This document shows positions 21,001 through 29,000 of a stretch of DNA of 64,000 nucleotides, one piece after another. Position numbers and translations under genes: made by a program. Below the pieces are notes generated by a model. The model was not told where the DNA came from, did not search any database, and saw only the letters and a program-made list of their open reading frames with translations. Each line of letters opens with the position of its first letter. Position 1 is the first letter of the stretch. The DNA comes from Pycnococcus provasolii (taxonomy: Eukaryota > Chlorophyta > Pseudoscourfieldiophyceae > Pseudoscourfieldiales). Location: the NCBI GenBank assembly GCA_049487715.1, contig CP150576.1, forward strand, positions 512,330-576,329, written 5' to 3'.

Positions 21001-23242
21001 CATTCACGTCGTATGCACCAGGACCTGGGCCACAACCCGCCTGCGCCTTGAGAAACCCGTCACGCTTCAGTTGAATTGCAGGTGGTGGTCCAAAGCTGAA
21101 TGCCAGTCCTTCTCCCGCACGTACTGCCGTCGTCTCTTCTGCCGCCGATTCCATCTTCTCGGGCGTCCGAGGGCCCGTGATAAGTTTCTCTTGATCTGGT
21201 AAGCTCGTCGCGGAATCGCCACGCCATGCGATCAATGGAGCTTTGGGCGGCAGATTGAATGAAAGAGCCTTTCCAAACTCGAATGGCGTTCCAAATCGTC
21301 GCGATGGCATGGCATGGGTAGTTGTACGATGTGCCACGTCATAATGTGCTGAAGGTGTATGCGACGACGTTTTCTTTGCCACCTTGCGCTGTTTCCGCTT
21401 GGGCTCCTGCGGATCTGTTCGCATACTCATGGTGAATGCAGGTCCACGGGGTGGCGCTGGTAACTCGTATCGCCCAGGAGTTGGGACGCTGTTATGCTTA
21501 TCGCCAGTCTGCGAAGGCAGTCTCACGCCTATACTGAACGACAGCCCCGTCTCGCGAGATGCCACATCGTAGCGTCCTGGTGTCACCCCGGAGTCGGCTT
21601 CTGCGGCGTTTGATTGTCCGGGCAATCTCGTAGCTATGGAATATGCTGGCCCAGATGGATGAAGATGTGCTGTAGGATCGTACCATCCGACGGGTGGTAC
21701 ATCGTTATCATAGTTGATGGCATTGCTTGGAAGGCGCTGCGACATGGTGAAGGCTGGGCCACTTGGACCACTGTCGACGTCATACCAGCCAACGCCAGGT
21801 GCATCGTCGTCATCTTGGGTAAAGGCGCTTCGCCTCGACCCGCCAAATGTGTACGCATTTCCAGAGGGCATCGCGGGTGGCACATCGTACACGCCTGGTC
21901 CCAGGTGATGTTCAGGCTCGTCACGTAGCTGGTACCGTGATCCAAGTGAGTACTCAGGTCCGCGGTGAGGTTGGTGCGTGGGATAGTGGCCTGGTCCTGG
22001 AACGCCTGAATTGGTGTCGTACGGCTGTCGCTGTATGTTAAGTCCGCCGAACGTGTGCTCCGGCCCACCGTGCGGCGCAGCACCGAGCGGGTGCGCACCC
22101 GGTCCGGGCGTTGTCGAGTTGTCCACGAACGCGCTTCCGTGCTCGCGGTGTGCGCCGCCAACGGTGAACGCCGGACCGCGGCGAGGCGGATGCACAGGGT
22201 ACTGCCCTGGTCCTGGAACGTCGACGCTCGTCCCAAGAGACTGCGTCGGCTGTCGCTGTATGTTAAGTCCGCCGAACGTGTGCTCCGGCCCGGCGTGCGG
22301 CGCGGGGCCTGTGGAGTGCGCACCCGGTCCAGGCGTTGTCGAGTTGTCCAAAAGAAAGGCGCTTCCGTGCTCGCGGTGTGCGCCGCCAACGGTGAACGCC
22401 GGACCGCGGCGAGGCGGATGCACAGGGTACTGCCCTGGTCCTGGAACGTCGACGCTCGTCCCAAGAGACTGCGTCGGCTGTCGCAGTATGTTAAGTCCGC
22501 CGAACGTGTGCTCCGGCCCGGCGTGCGGCGCAGGGCCTGTGGAGTGCGCACCCGGTCCAGGCGTTGTCGAGTTGTCCAAAAGAAAGGCGCTTCCGTGCTC
22601 GCGGTGTGCGCCGCCAACGGTGAACGCCGGACCGCGGCGAGGCGGATGCACAGGGTACTGCCCTGGTCCTGGAACGTCGGCGCTCGTCCCAAGAGACTGC
22701 GTCGGCTGTCGCAGTATGTTCAGTCCGCCGAACGTGTGCTCCGGCCCGGCGTGCGGCGCAGGGCCTGTGGAGTGCGCACCCGGCCCTGGCCCATCTGTGT
22801 TCTGGGTCATGCTTCCGTGCTCGCGGTGTGCGCCGCCAACGGTGAACGCCGGACCGCGGCGAGGCGGATGCACAGGGTACTGCCCTGGTCCTGGAACGTC
22901 GGCGCTCGTCCCAAGAGACTGCGTCGGCTGTCGCAGTATGTTAAGTCCGCCGAACGTGTGCTCCGGCCCGGCGTGCGGCGCAGGGCCTGTGGAGTGCGCA
23001 CCCGGCCCTGGCCCATTTGTGTTCTGGGTGTTTATATTATTGTAAGTTCTTCCCGCTCCGTGGATGGTGTAAGCGGGACCCCTCCCGCGTACATTGGCCG
23101 AGGAATGGCCCGCGGTAGCTGGAGTAGCTGGAGAAGCTGATTGTGAGGCCGTGAACGCCTTAACCGGTCCCTCTTGCAACGCGCGTATCACGACAGACGC
23201 ACGACGACGAGGCAACGGACCAGGAGGAGGGTCCATGTCCAT
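18083..23242 (-). CDS. Giant SHIPPO/STPGR (sperm-tail PG-rich repeat) protein
   Basis: 1719 residues, ATG to TAA. About 40 copies of the PGPGxY motif run the whole length, each followed 10-20 residues later by GPAFTxxGR-like words. This pairing defines STPGR/SHIPPO repeats (CIMAP/ODF3 family), found in proteins that line or bind axonemal and cytoplasmic microtubules. At DNA level there are two tandem expansions: five units of 222-228 bases near the N-terminus (about 22030-23030), and a 205-codon block duplicated almost exactly (about 19650-20890, offset 615 bases). No membrane or enzymatic domain. Microtubule association in flagella or cortex is inferred from the family; known members are usually far shorter. 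Confidence 0.9.
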   Translation of the reverse strand: MDMDPPPGPLPRRRASVVIRALQEGPVKAFTASQSASPATPATAGHSSANVRGRGPAYTIHGAGRTYNNINTQNTNGPGPGAHSTGPAPHAGPEHTFGGLNILRQPTQSLGTSADVPGPGQYPVHPPRRGPAFTVGGAHREHGSMTQNTDGPGPGAHSTGPAPHAGPEHTFGGLNILRQPTQSLGTSADVPGPGQYPVHPPRRGPAFTVGGAHREHGSAFLLDNSTTPGPGAHSTGPAPHAGPEHTFGGLNILRQPTQSLGTSVDVPGPGQYPVHPPRRGPAFTVGGAHREHGSAFLLDNSTTPGPGAHSTGPAPHAGPEHTFGGLNIQRQPTQSLGTSVDVPGPGQYPVHPPRRGPAFTVGGAHREHGSAFVDNSTTPGPGAHPLGAAPHGGPEHTFGGLNIQRQPYDTNSGVPGPGHYPTHQPHRGPEYSLGSRYQLRDEPEHHLGPGVYDVPPAMPSGNAYTFGGSRRSAFTQDDDDAPGVGWYDVDSGPSGPAFTMSQRLPSNAINYDNDVPPVGWYDPTAHLHPSGPAYSIATRLPGQSNAAEADSGVTPGRYDVASRETGLSFSIGVRLPSQTGDKHNSVPTPGRYELPAPPRGPAFTMSMRTDPQEPKRKQRKVAKKTSSHTPSAHYDVAHRTTTHAMPSRRFGTPFEFGKALSFNLPPKAPLIAWRGDSATSLPDQEKLITGPRTPEKMESAAEETTAVRAGEGLAFSFGPPPAIQLKRDGFLKAQAGCGPGPGAYDVNELQTRKSSAPAYSMGAKPETRQQAKDEIGPGAYHDPDHTSLGGPAFSIAGRPEPKTATKDDLGPGAYYDPESTTFGGPAFTLAGRPGRGVLDADGSDMPGPGAYTRDGDEKSGRAFTFGRRVRRHDENKSEAPPPGAYEVAESKKGPAFSMGGRPAEKAKSADADAEPGPGEYYQPDPASRGPAFSMPGRAPSQKPVDLGPGPGAYYGEDEPTGPAYSIAGRPEEKPMAKDGLGPGAYHDPDHTSLGGPAFSIAGRPEPKSAAKDDLGPGAYYDPESTTLGGPAFTLAGRPEHGAIDADGSDMPGPGAYTRDGDEKSGRAFTFGRRVRRHDENKSEAPPPGAYEVAESKKGPAFSMGGRPAEKAKSADADAEPGPGEYYQPDPASRGPAFSMPGRAPSKKPVDLGPGPGAYYGEDEPTGPAYSIAGRPEEKPMAKDGLGPGAYHDPDHTSLGGPAYTIPGRPHEKPEAVQTPGPADYHHVEPIGPAFTMPGRPPKPEQLDDRGYYDLPLEKGLAFTMYPRIGKLITPGDGDGPALGQDSPHPMTYKLPDLPAGPRFTMASAGRKDVDGGKVPGPGEYDGGWVGRWAPEYTMSGKAAHSKSETTPGPGEYVEPRQPRRGPIFLYEERGSKIPDGPGPGDYEMPTKRDKAYTIGVKGTTRPPKPGPGPGQYHQPDAPHGPAASFTFAPRAPDEKPDEKPGPGAYDATNKGPQGNHYTFGRRAAVASRGEPLTPGPGGYAPPEADPGPAFTFAGRPMTKAQMDTPAPGDYHPETPAAPASRGVETVTEKLSGFHFTFAARRREQLAAQTPAPGDYEFVAPRSAPAPSPTPRGPTSALRRGAVGTPKGGVTFFGGDAPSYTLGGKTGSGAMGGSGSGTPAPGDYASTSSTSGKGAGPSYSMPRASASSEPYPRTGDAPGPGKYKPKAVSKGPSYTMGGGGAGFEGAKPETPLVGGTAAPPAPVGPSFTLGRRLPDE
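19650..20890 (-). repeat. 615-base tandem duplication inside the SHIPPO gene
   Basis: Two copies of a 205-codon block lie head to tail in frame, nearly identical at nucleotide level including synonymous sites. Differences are scattered single bases plus a short variable stretch near 20100-20130 versus 20715-20745. Confidence 0.85.
22030..23030 (-). repeat. Coding minisatellite of five ~225-base units in the SHIPPO gene
   Basis: The word AGTCCGCCGA recurs at 22041, 22266, 22494, 22722 and 22944, giving spacings of 225, 228, 228 and 222 bases, all multiples of three. Each unit encodes two PG-rich motifs (GPGAHSTGPAPHAGPEHTFG and DVPGPGQYPVHPPRRGPAFT). Confidence 0.9.
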
Positions 23243-24080
23243 GGCTGTATATCTGTCAATTCAATTTAACTGAAATGGGGCCCTCAAGGGAAAAATATAT
23301 GGGGAGAGGACCTCGGAGGGGTTTGAAACCCAAAACGACCTCACCTTGGGGAGGGGAGGGGAGGGGGGGCAAAACGCGAGAACTCACCTTGGGTAGGGGA
23401 AGGTCGTTGGGGAGAGACCTCCGGAGAGAGAGGCAAACAGGTGAGGCCAACCCACCTGGACCTGGCAAAACCTCTCTCTCTCTCTCTCTTCTCTCTCTTG
23501 CGTGGCCTTCGCTGCCCTGGCTTTAAGTCCAGACCTCATGAGGGTCGGCAAGGCAAGGGCCGTGGCTGTTTCTTCCGTGGACCGTGGCTGTTTCTTCGAT
23601 CCTGAGGTGAGGCTCGCCGACCATTAACTCGTCCTGGTTGTTTTCCCCCAAGGCCAGTTAGGCCACGATTCAGTTGGTGAGGCTTTCTGGCTGGCTGGCC
23701 GAGGAGTTTTTTTCTCTTTTTGGCCGCGTACCCTAGTTACCATCAGTCCATCACTAGTCTAAGGTTAGTATGTAAATGTCTCGTTCGCTCCTTGGAGTCG
23801 TGGGCACCTGTAGTGGGCCCCAAATATTTGGTCCACCGCGTGCCTGGGTCGTGTTCGTATTCTTGACCACCTGTTCTACCAGTTTTACCAACCTCTGTCA
23901 CCTGGGTGATAGTCTAGACTAAGGTTAGGATAGTCTAAAGGTTTATGTATGAGACGTGCGCGGAGCCGCGGAGGGATGGAGGAGGAAGTAAGGTACCCTA
24001 AACTTTTACCAGTCGCACAACAGTGTGAAGACACTAGGGGTTTGACACTTGTAAGGGTCCCCCGGGGATCTCATCCCTGG
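23243..24080. other. Repeat-rich intergenic region upstream of the SHIPPO gene
   Basis: Contains a G-run cluster at 23348-23369 (GGGGAGGGGAGGGGAGGGGG), a CT microsatellite near 23473-23497, and two near-direct repeats beginning CTCACCTTGGG at about 23340 and 23384. No gene supported. Confidence 0.6.
23348..23369 (+). promoter_or_regulatory. Putative G-quadruplex tract before the SHIPPO gene
   Basis: Four G4 runs separated by single A residues, about 110 bases upstream of the minus-strand ATG. The composition meets the usual quadruplex pattern. Regulatory effect is unproven. Confidence 0.4.
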
Positions 24081-24084
24081 AACC

Positions 24085-24594
24085 CCTGATTGCCCCTTCC
24101 TACGCGAACAGAAGTGGACGCAAAGTCTATCCGATACCAGCATCTGGGACTACAAACATGACGGCATCACTCAAATGATCCTCTTCATTCATACAGACGA
24201 TGGCAAGTTCGGATACTTACCGACTGCGAAGTCCTTTCGCGACAAATTCGTTACAGCTCTTAACAAACGTTTCAACATTGGAGCAACTAAGGTGGGCATC
24301 GATCGCATCTTCAATCTGAAACTCGAATTCAGAAAAGATGGCAATCTCAAGCTCAGTCAGCGCAAATACGTCGAAGACCTGATGTTGCAATACTCTGTCA
24401 ACCCAGATCCCGACATACACTCGCCTATGAGCTCCACTTTCAGCATGAAAATACAAACTGAACTCTCAGACAGCGAAAAAGAACAGATGCGCACACGCCC
24501 TTTTCTGTCTCTTCTATCCGCACTCATGTGGCTCTCCAGATGGTGGGCCGCGGAGCTACCACGGCTTCGACCCCTCGTGGCGCTCGACACCTGA
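24085..24594 (+). pseudogene. Ty1/copia-type reverse transcriptase remnant
   Basis: An open frame from about 24085 (ATG at 24175) reads like the C-terminal half of a copia-type RT: a DTSIWDYKHDG stretch, the catalytic box as IHTDDG in place of YVDD, then FRDKFVTALNKRFNIG, LKLSQRKYVEDLMLQY, PMSS, and finally FLSLLSALMWL. Similarity then collapses. No gag, protease or integrase is visible, and RNase H is absent. It is a dead fragment in a gap otherwise poor in genes. Confidence 0.75.
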
Positions 24595-25190
24595 TGCACG
24601 CTTCTTCTTTGGCTGGCTCAAGTCTGCACTTTGACCAGCCTCCACCGCCGACCCCTCCATCCTTCCATTCTTTCTACTGGCAAACACTAGCGATCGGTGG
24701 GATAATGGATATTTCGGAGTAAAGTTGGTTGTCCAGAGAGCAGGATGAACCTTGCTAGCTGGGCTCGGTGGCCTGCAGCCCCTCGGCTGGGACCCACCGT
24801 TGATCCAGCTCACAGCATTACCGGCAGACCGCCACCGCAGGGATGCCCCCTACAGGCAACGCCATTCCGGCTTTCGTGAGCTAACCCACCCACCCTTCCC
24901 GTTTCCTTACTACGTGAGGCCTGGCGGAAGCACGCGCAGCACGCGTCTCCGCCTTCGCCCCGGGCTGACTCCCAGGGGATCCACCTGTGGCCCGGTTAAA
25001 CAGACGGACGCACAATACTCAAGGTAAAAACAGTGTAACAGTCTCTTTGGCAAACACTAGCGATCGGTGGGATAACACTCCGGTGTCCGGGGAAAATCAA
25101 TCTAAAATCTAATTTCTTATCCTTTTCCTCCGTTTTTATCTAACTTAAGTTTTTTCCGATTTTTCCGCCATACTCCTATTAAAAGAGATT
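24595..25190. other. Intergenic region with a 28-base direct repeat
   Basis: An identical 28-base segment occurs at 24678-24705 and 25048-25075 (core AACACTAGCGATCGGTGGGA), 370 bases apart and just downstream of the copia relic. Between the copies is GC-rich, gene-less sequence. This could be LTR debris or a deletion/insertion footprint. Confidence 0.7.
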
Positions 25191-25967
25191 ATGCTTGCGC
25201 CCCTACGTTCGAACCCGCACGCTCCAACTGCGCCTCGGGTCTGTCCCCCCTCGCCCTCGGCGTCAGTCGTCTCGTTGCGGTCTCGTTGCTCACATGTAAG
25301 GGCTCATCAAGACGACTCGTCATGTTCACCCACTTTCACTTTTAAGAAAGACTCGCATCGTCACGTGAGTGGTGGTGATGATCGCTTGGCGCTCTCTCGT
25401 GCAATCGTCGTGGGTGCGCTCTCCAGTGCGCTTGTGGTGGGAGCCGTCACGACACCATTTCAGGCGCTCGCTGACTCGGAAGGACCGCCGCCAATCGAAG
25501 TGCCGTACACGCCGTACGAAGTCCAGAAAGAATCCAAGGAAGACGCCGTCGCGCTCGCCAAGGCGCTGAAAGAACTTCCGGCGGGAACCGTCAAGGGATA
25601 CGGCGCGTTCTGGTGCGAAGGGTGCAACAAGCAGAAGGACGTTCTCGGAAAGCAGGCGGTGGACATCCTCTTCGAAAGCGGCGTATACGTCGAGTGCTTT
25701 CCGGAAGGTGTGCGCAAGAACGTGCCTGGCAAGGAGGACATCACGAAGCCCGCGGCGGTGTGCAACGGGTTTGACAAGCCCGGTTGGCCTCTTTGGGTGG
25801 TGAACGACCCTCAGAGTGGAAAGGAGCTGCGTCGCATCACAGGCGTCAAGACCACGGAGCAGCTTGAGAACGCGCTCATTGGAAGCGGCGGCGTTGTCGG
25901 CGACGTGCTTTCTGGCGCCAAGTCGTTGGTCGACCGCAACCTGATTAGCGGCGAGCGCATGTTCTAG
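25191..25967 (+). CDS. Thylakoid-lumen thioredoxin-like protein of the LTO1/VKOR type (stand-alone)
   Basis: 258 residues from an ATG. Residues 1-55 are Ser/Arg-rich and look like a plastid transit peptide. About 65-93 is a hydrophobic segment ending FQALA|D, a Sec-type thylakoid transfer signal with an A-x-A site. The mature part is a thioredoxin fold with C142-E-G-C145 in YGAFWCEGCNKQKD, followed by YVECFPEGVRKN and GWPLWVV. These match the thioredoxin domain fused to the C-terminus of plant and cyanobacterial VKOR (LTO1), which makes disulfides in lumen proteins. Here the four-helix VKOR domain is absent. A role as lumenal oxidoreductase partner of a separate VKOR is inferred. Confidence 0.82.
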   Translation: MLAPLRSNPHAPTAPRVCPPSPSASVVSLRSRCSHVRAHQDDSSCSPTFTFKKDSHRHVSGGDDRLALSRAIVVGALSSALVVGAVTTPFQALADSEGPPPIEVPYTPYEVQKESKEDAVALAKALKELPAGTVKGYGAFWCEGCNKQKDVLGKQAVDILFESGVYVECFPEGVRKNVPGKEDITKPAAVCNGFDKPGWPLWVVNDPQSGKELRRITGVKTTEQLENALIGSGGVVGDVLSGAKSLVDRNLISGERMF

Positions 25968-26002
25968 TAAAGTCTAACAAAAACAAACCTTCGAAAGTGG
26001 TG

Positions 26003-26060
26003 TGGAATGGACAACCGTCCGTCTGACGAAGAAAACACAGTTCCATTACTGAATGAGCAA
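26003..26060 (-). repeat. Recurrent CTCATTCAGTAA element, copy D
   Basis: On the minus strand it reads GCTCATTCAGTAATGGAAC and later GCGG-like ACGGTTGTCCATTC. It starts about 15 bases after the stop of the minus-strand ABC transporter, in sense orientation. Confidence 0.6.
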
Positions 26061-26074
26061 ACCATCTTAGGAGT

Positions 26075-29000
26075 TCACTTCTCCTCCACACCAGCGCCCG
26101 CGCTCACAGAAACCTGAACAAAGACGTCATCCAAAGTCGCACTTGAAACGCCCCAGTCGACAAGACCCCAGTCGTCGCGGTTCGCCTCCATCACGTCGAA
26201 CAGCTGCGCTAAAGTAGCGCCCGAATTGGGAACTTCGAATCTCATCGACGTGCCAAGCGCGTATGCGGCACGAACTTCACCTCCAAATGCTCGGTTCATG
26301 CGTGCAAGCCAGCGATCGTGAAGAGCTCGCGTCGTTCGTCCAGCGTCGCCGTCATCCTCTGCAGTCACCGCGACGACGTAGTACCCGGCAAAGCGTGATG
26401 CGAGCGCGCGTGGCTCGCCAATGCAGCGCAGCCGTCCGCCAACGATGATGCCAATGCGATCGCCAAGCACGTCCGCCTCCTCCATGCTGTGCGTCGTCAG
26501 CACCACGCACGCGTTGCGCTTGTACTTCAAGATGATATCCCACACGTACCGGCGGCTGACGGGATCCATGCCCGTCGTCGGCTCATCCAAGAACACCACG
26601 CTCGGCGAACCGATGAGTGCAATTGCCACACTCAGGCGTCGGCGCATGCCACCGCTGAACTTCCCGCAAGGCACGTCGGCGACACTGAGTAGTGCGACGC
26701 CGTCGAGACCTCGCCTCACCTCGGCACGAAGCGTCGCGCCGGAGAGATTCTTCAGGCGACCGTAGAAGAGGAGGTGCTCTCGTGCGGTGAGTTGTCCCCA
26801 CAGCAGGTCGTGCTGCGGACAGACACCAACTTTCCCGTACACCTCGTCCATCGTCGTTCCTCCGAGCTTCAAGCCGCAGATGTGCGCCTCGCCAGACGTG
26901 GGTTCCGACAGACCTGTCAGCACGCCAAGCGTCGTTGACTTGCCTGCGCCATTTGGGCCGAGCAAGCCGAAGCACTCCGTTCGACCAATCGCCATGCTGA
27001 GGTCGTGCACCGCAAGCTTGCGCGGGTACTGTTTTCGCAGGTGCGAAATCATCACCGCAGGAGCTGCGGCGGACGCCGCCGCCGATGCCGACGAGGAGGC
27101 GTGCTGTCGAAGCAAATGCTCGACGCGCGAAGCCTCCCCCACCACGTCCTCCGCATCGCATTGCTGCTCATCCTCCGACGACGACGACACGTCGACTACC
27201 GACGGACGCCCGGCGGATGCGGCGGCGGCGGCGGCGGCGGCGGTGGTGGTGGCATTTGCTGTCATCTCCACCTCCTCCATCTCCATCTCCTCACGGCGGA
27301 GCTGCCGCTCGCGGCGCCTTGCGCAGCATCCGCGAAGGAACCACAGCCAGTGCTTGCGCACGCCGGTGCCGCTGTCAGTCACCTGGTCAAGATAGTAGCT
27401 CGCAATCAGCAGGACAAACCAATCGACGATCATGATGTAGAGAACCATAAGCATGCCATTGCCCTCGTCGCTTGTCAGGCTCGCCCACGTCATGCCCACG
27501 CCACCAACCTGAGGTGCGAGCAGGCCGTACTGCCCAAATTCCCAAAGTCCGCGATACAGCGCGAAGGGTGGGAAAATCTGAAGCGCCCACATGCCTTTCA
27601 CGCTTGAGACGACAATTTCCTGGATCGCGACGTTCGCCACAAGCCCCGAGATGAACACGAACAGGAGCATCATGACGAGCGACGTCCGCGCGTTGCTGAA
27701 GAAGCACGCGAAGAAGAAGGACAGCGCGGTGATCACGTGGCCGTACACCAGGTAAAACACAATCTGCAAGCCAATGTCGTTATTCTTGAAGTACGGAAGC
27801 TGGAAGACGAACGCGCCGGCAATCACAAACAGCAGCGAGTACACCGCGTAGATGAGCCACATGTACCAGTACGTGACGAAGTAGTACGTCACGTCGCTCA
27901 GTCCGCCCATCTTCATCATGATGCGCAGGTGACTTCCCTTTTCGTACACGAGCGCGTACACGTTCACGGGAAGCATGAGATTCAGCAGCCACAGGTAGAA
28001 TACGGGGCCGATGAGCGTGGAGAACTCGATGAGCAGCTCACTGCTTGGCTTGGGCGTGTCTTTCAGGCCGCGCAGGTTCGCGCGAGGTTTGTAGTCGGAC
28101 AGGCTGGTGGGCCACATTGCGCGCAGTGCGGCGTTGGAAGCGAGGTTGATGGGCGCGTTGACACGATCCAGCTTCGGAACGGCTCCCGGCCCGCCATCAG
28201 GCCTCGTCGAGCTCGCGAGCTGGCTGGAGTTGAACCACAGCGAGACGTCGAAGCGCTGCGACTTGCCCCCGATGACCGCGGTGCGCACCGCTGACGCCGC
28301 CTGCGGCTCGAGAGAGCTGAACCCAAAGTCGAATTGCGCATTGCCGTACTGCGGAATGCCGTCGCGCACGTTCGGCGGCGGCGCGTACTCCCCCTCGCAC
28401 GTGCTCGACTTCCAGGCGCAGTAGATCGCCTCGTCGATGTCCTCCGGCTGCGTGAGCCAGACGGGCGGTGCGGATGTGCATCGCAGCTCGATGCCCAGAT
28501 TGTCTCTGAGCGCCTCGCTCGCGGTTTGCATCGCGCCCGCCGCCGCCTCCGAGATGCTGCCGCAGTCTATGAATGCATACCACAGTGGCCTTGGCTCGAG
28601 CATGGCGGTAATCTCATCCTCGAGCGCGCCACTTGAGCGTGAATTCGCCGCCGCGCCGACGACCGCTTCGTTGGGATCATCGCCGCCGCTGAACCCGCCC
28701 GTGCCGCCGGAGCTCGAACCGAGGACGTTGACGGCACCTACGTCGGCGGACGGCATAAATGCTGGCTCCAGATAGAGCGAGTACGATGCCGGCGCCGCAG
28801 TAGCGTAGCGCAGGTCCAGGTTTTGGAATGCACGCGAAATGTCCCGCATCGCCTGCACTTGTTCTGGCGTGGGTGGCGATTGTGACGTTGGGTCGCCGCC
28901 AAACATCGCGGAGCTTAGAAACTCACCAACACCTCCACCGGACTGTGCGGACGCAAGCACATTTTGCAGCAGGCGCTGACGCCGATCCTGGTCAGCCTGC

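Noticed and set aside
18587-23140. Long plus-strand frames opposite the SHIPPO gene (for example 18587-19999 and 22055-23140)
   Set aside because: They repeat with exactly the same periods as the sense repeats and are Arg/Cys-rich shadows.
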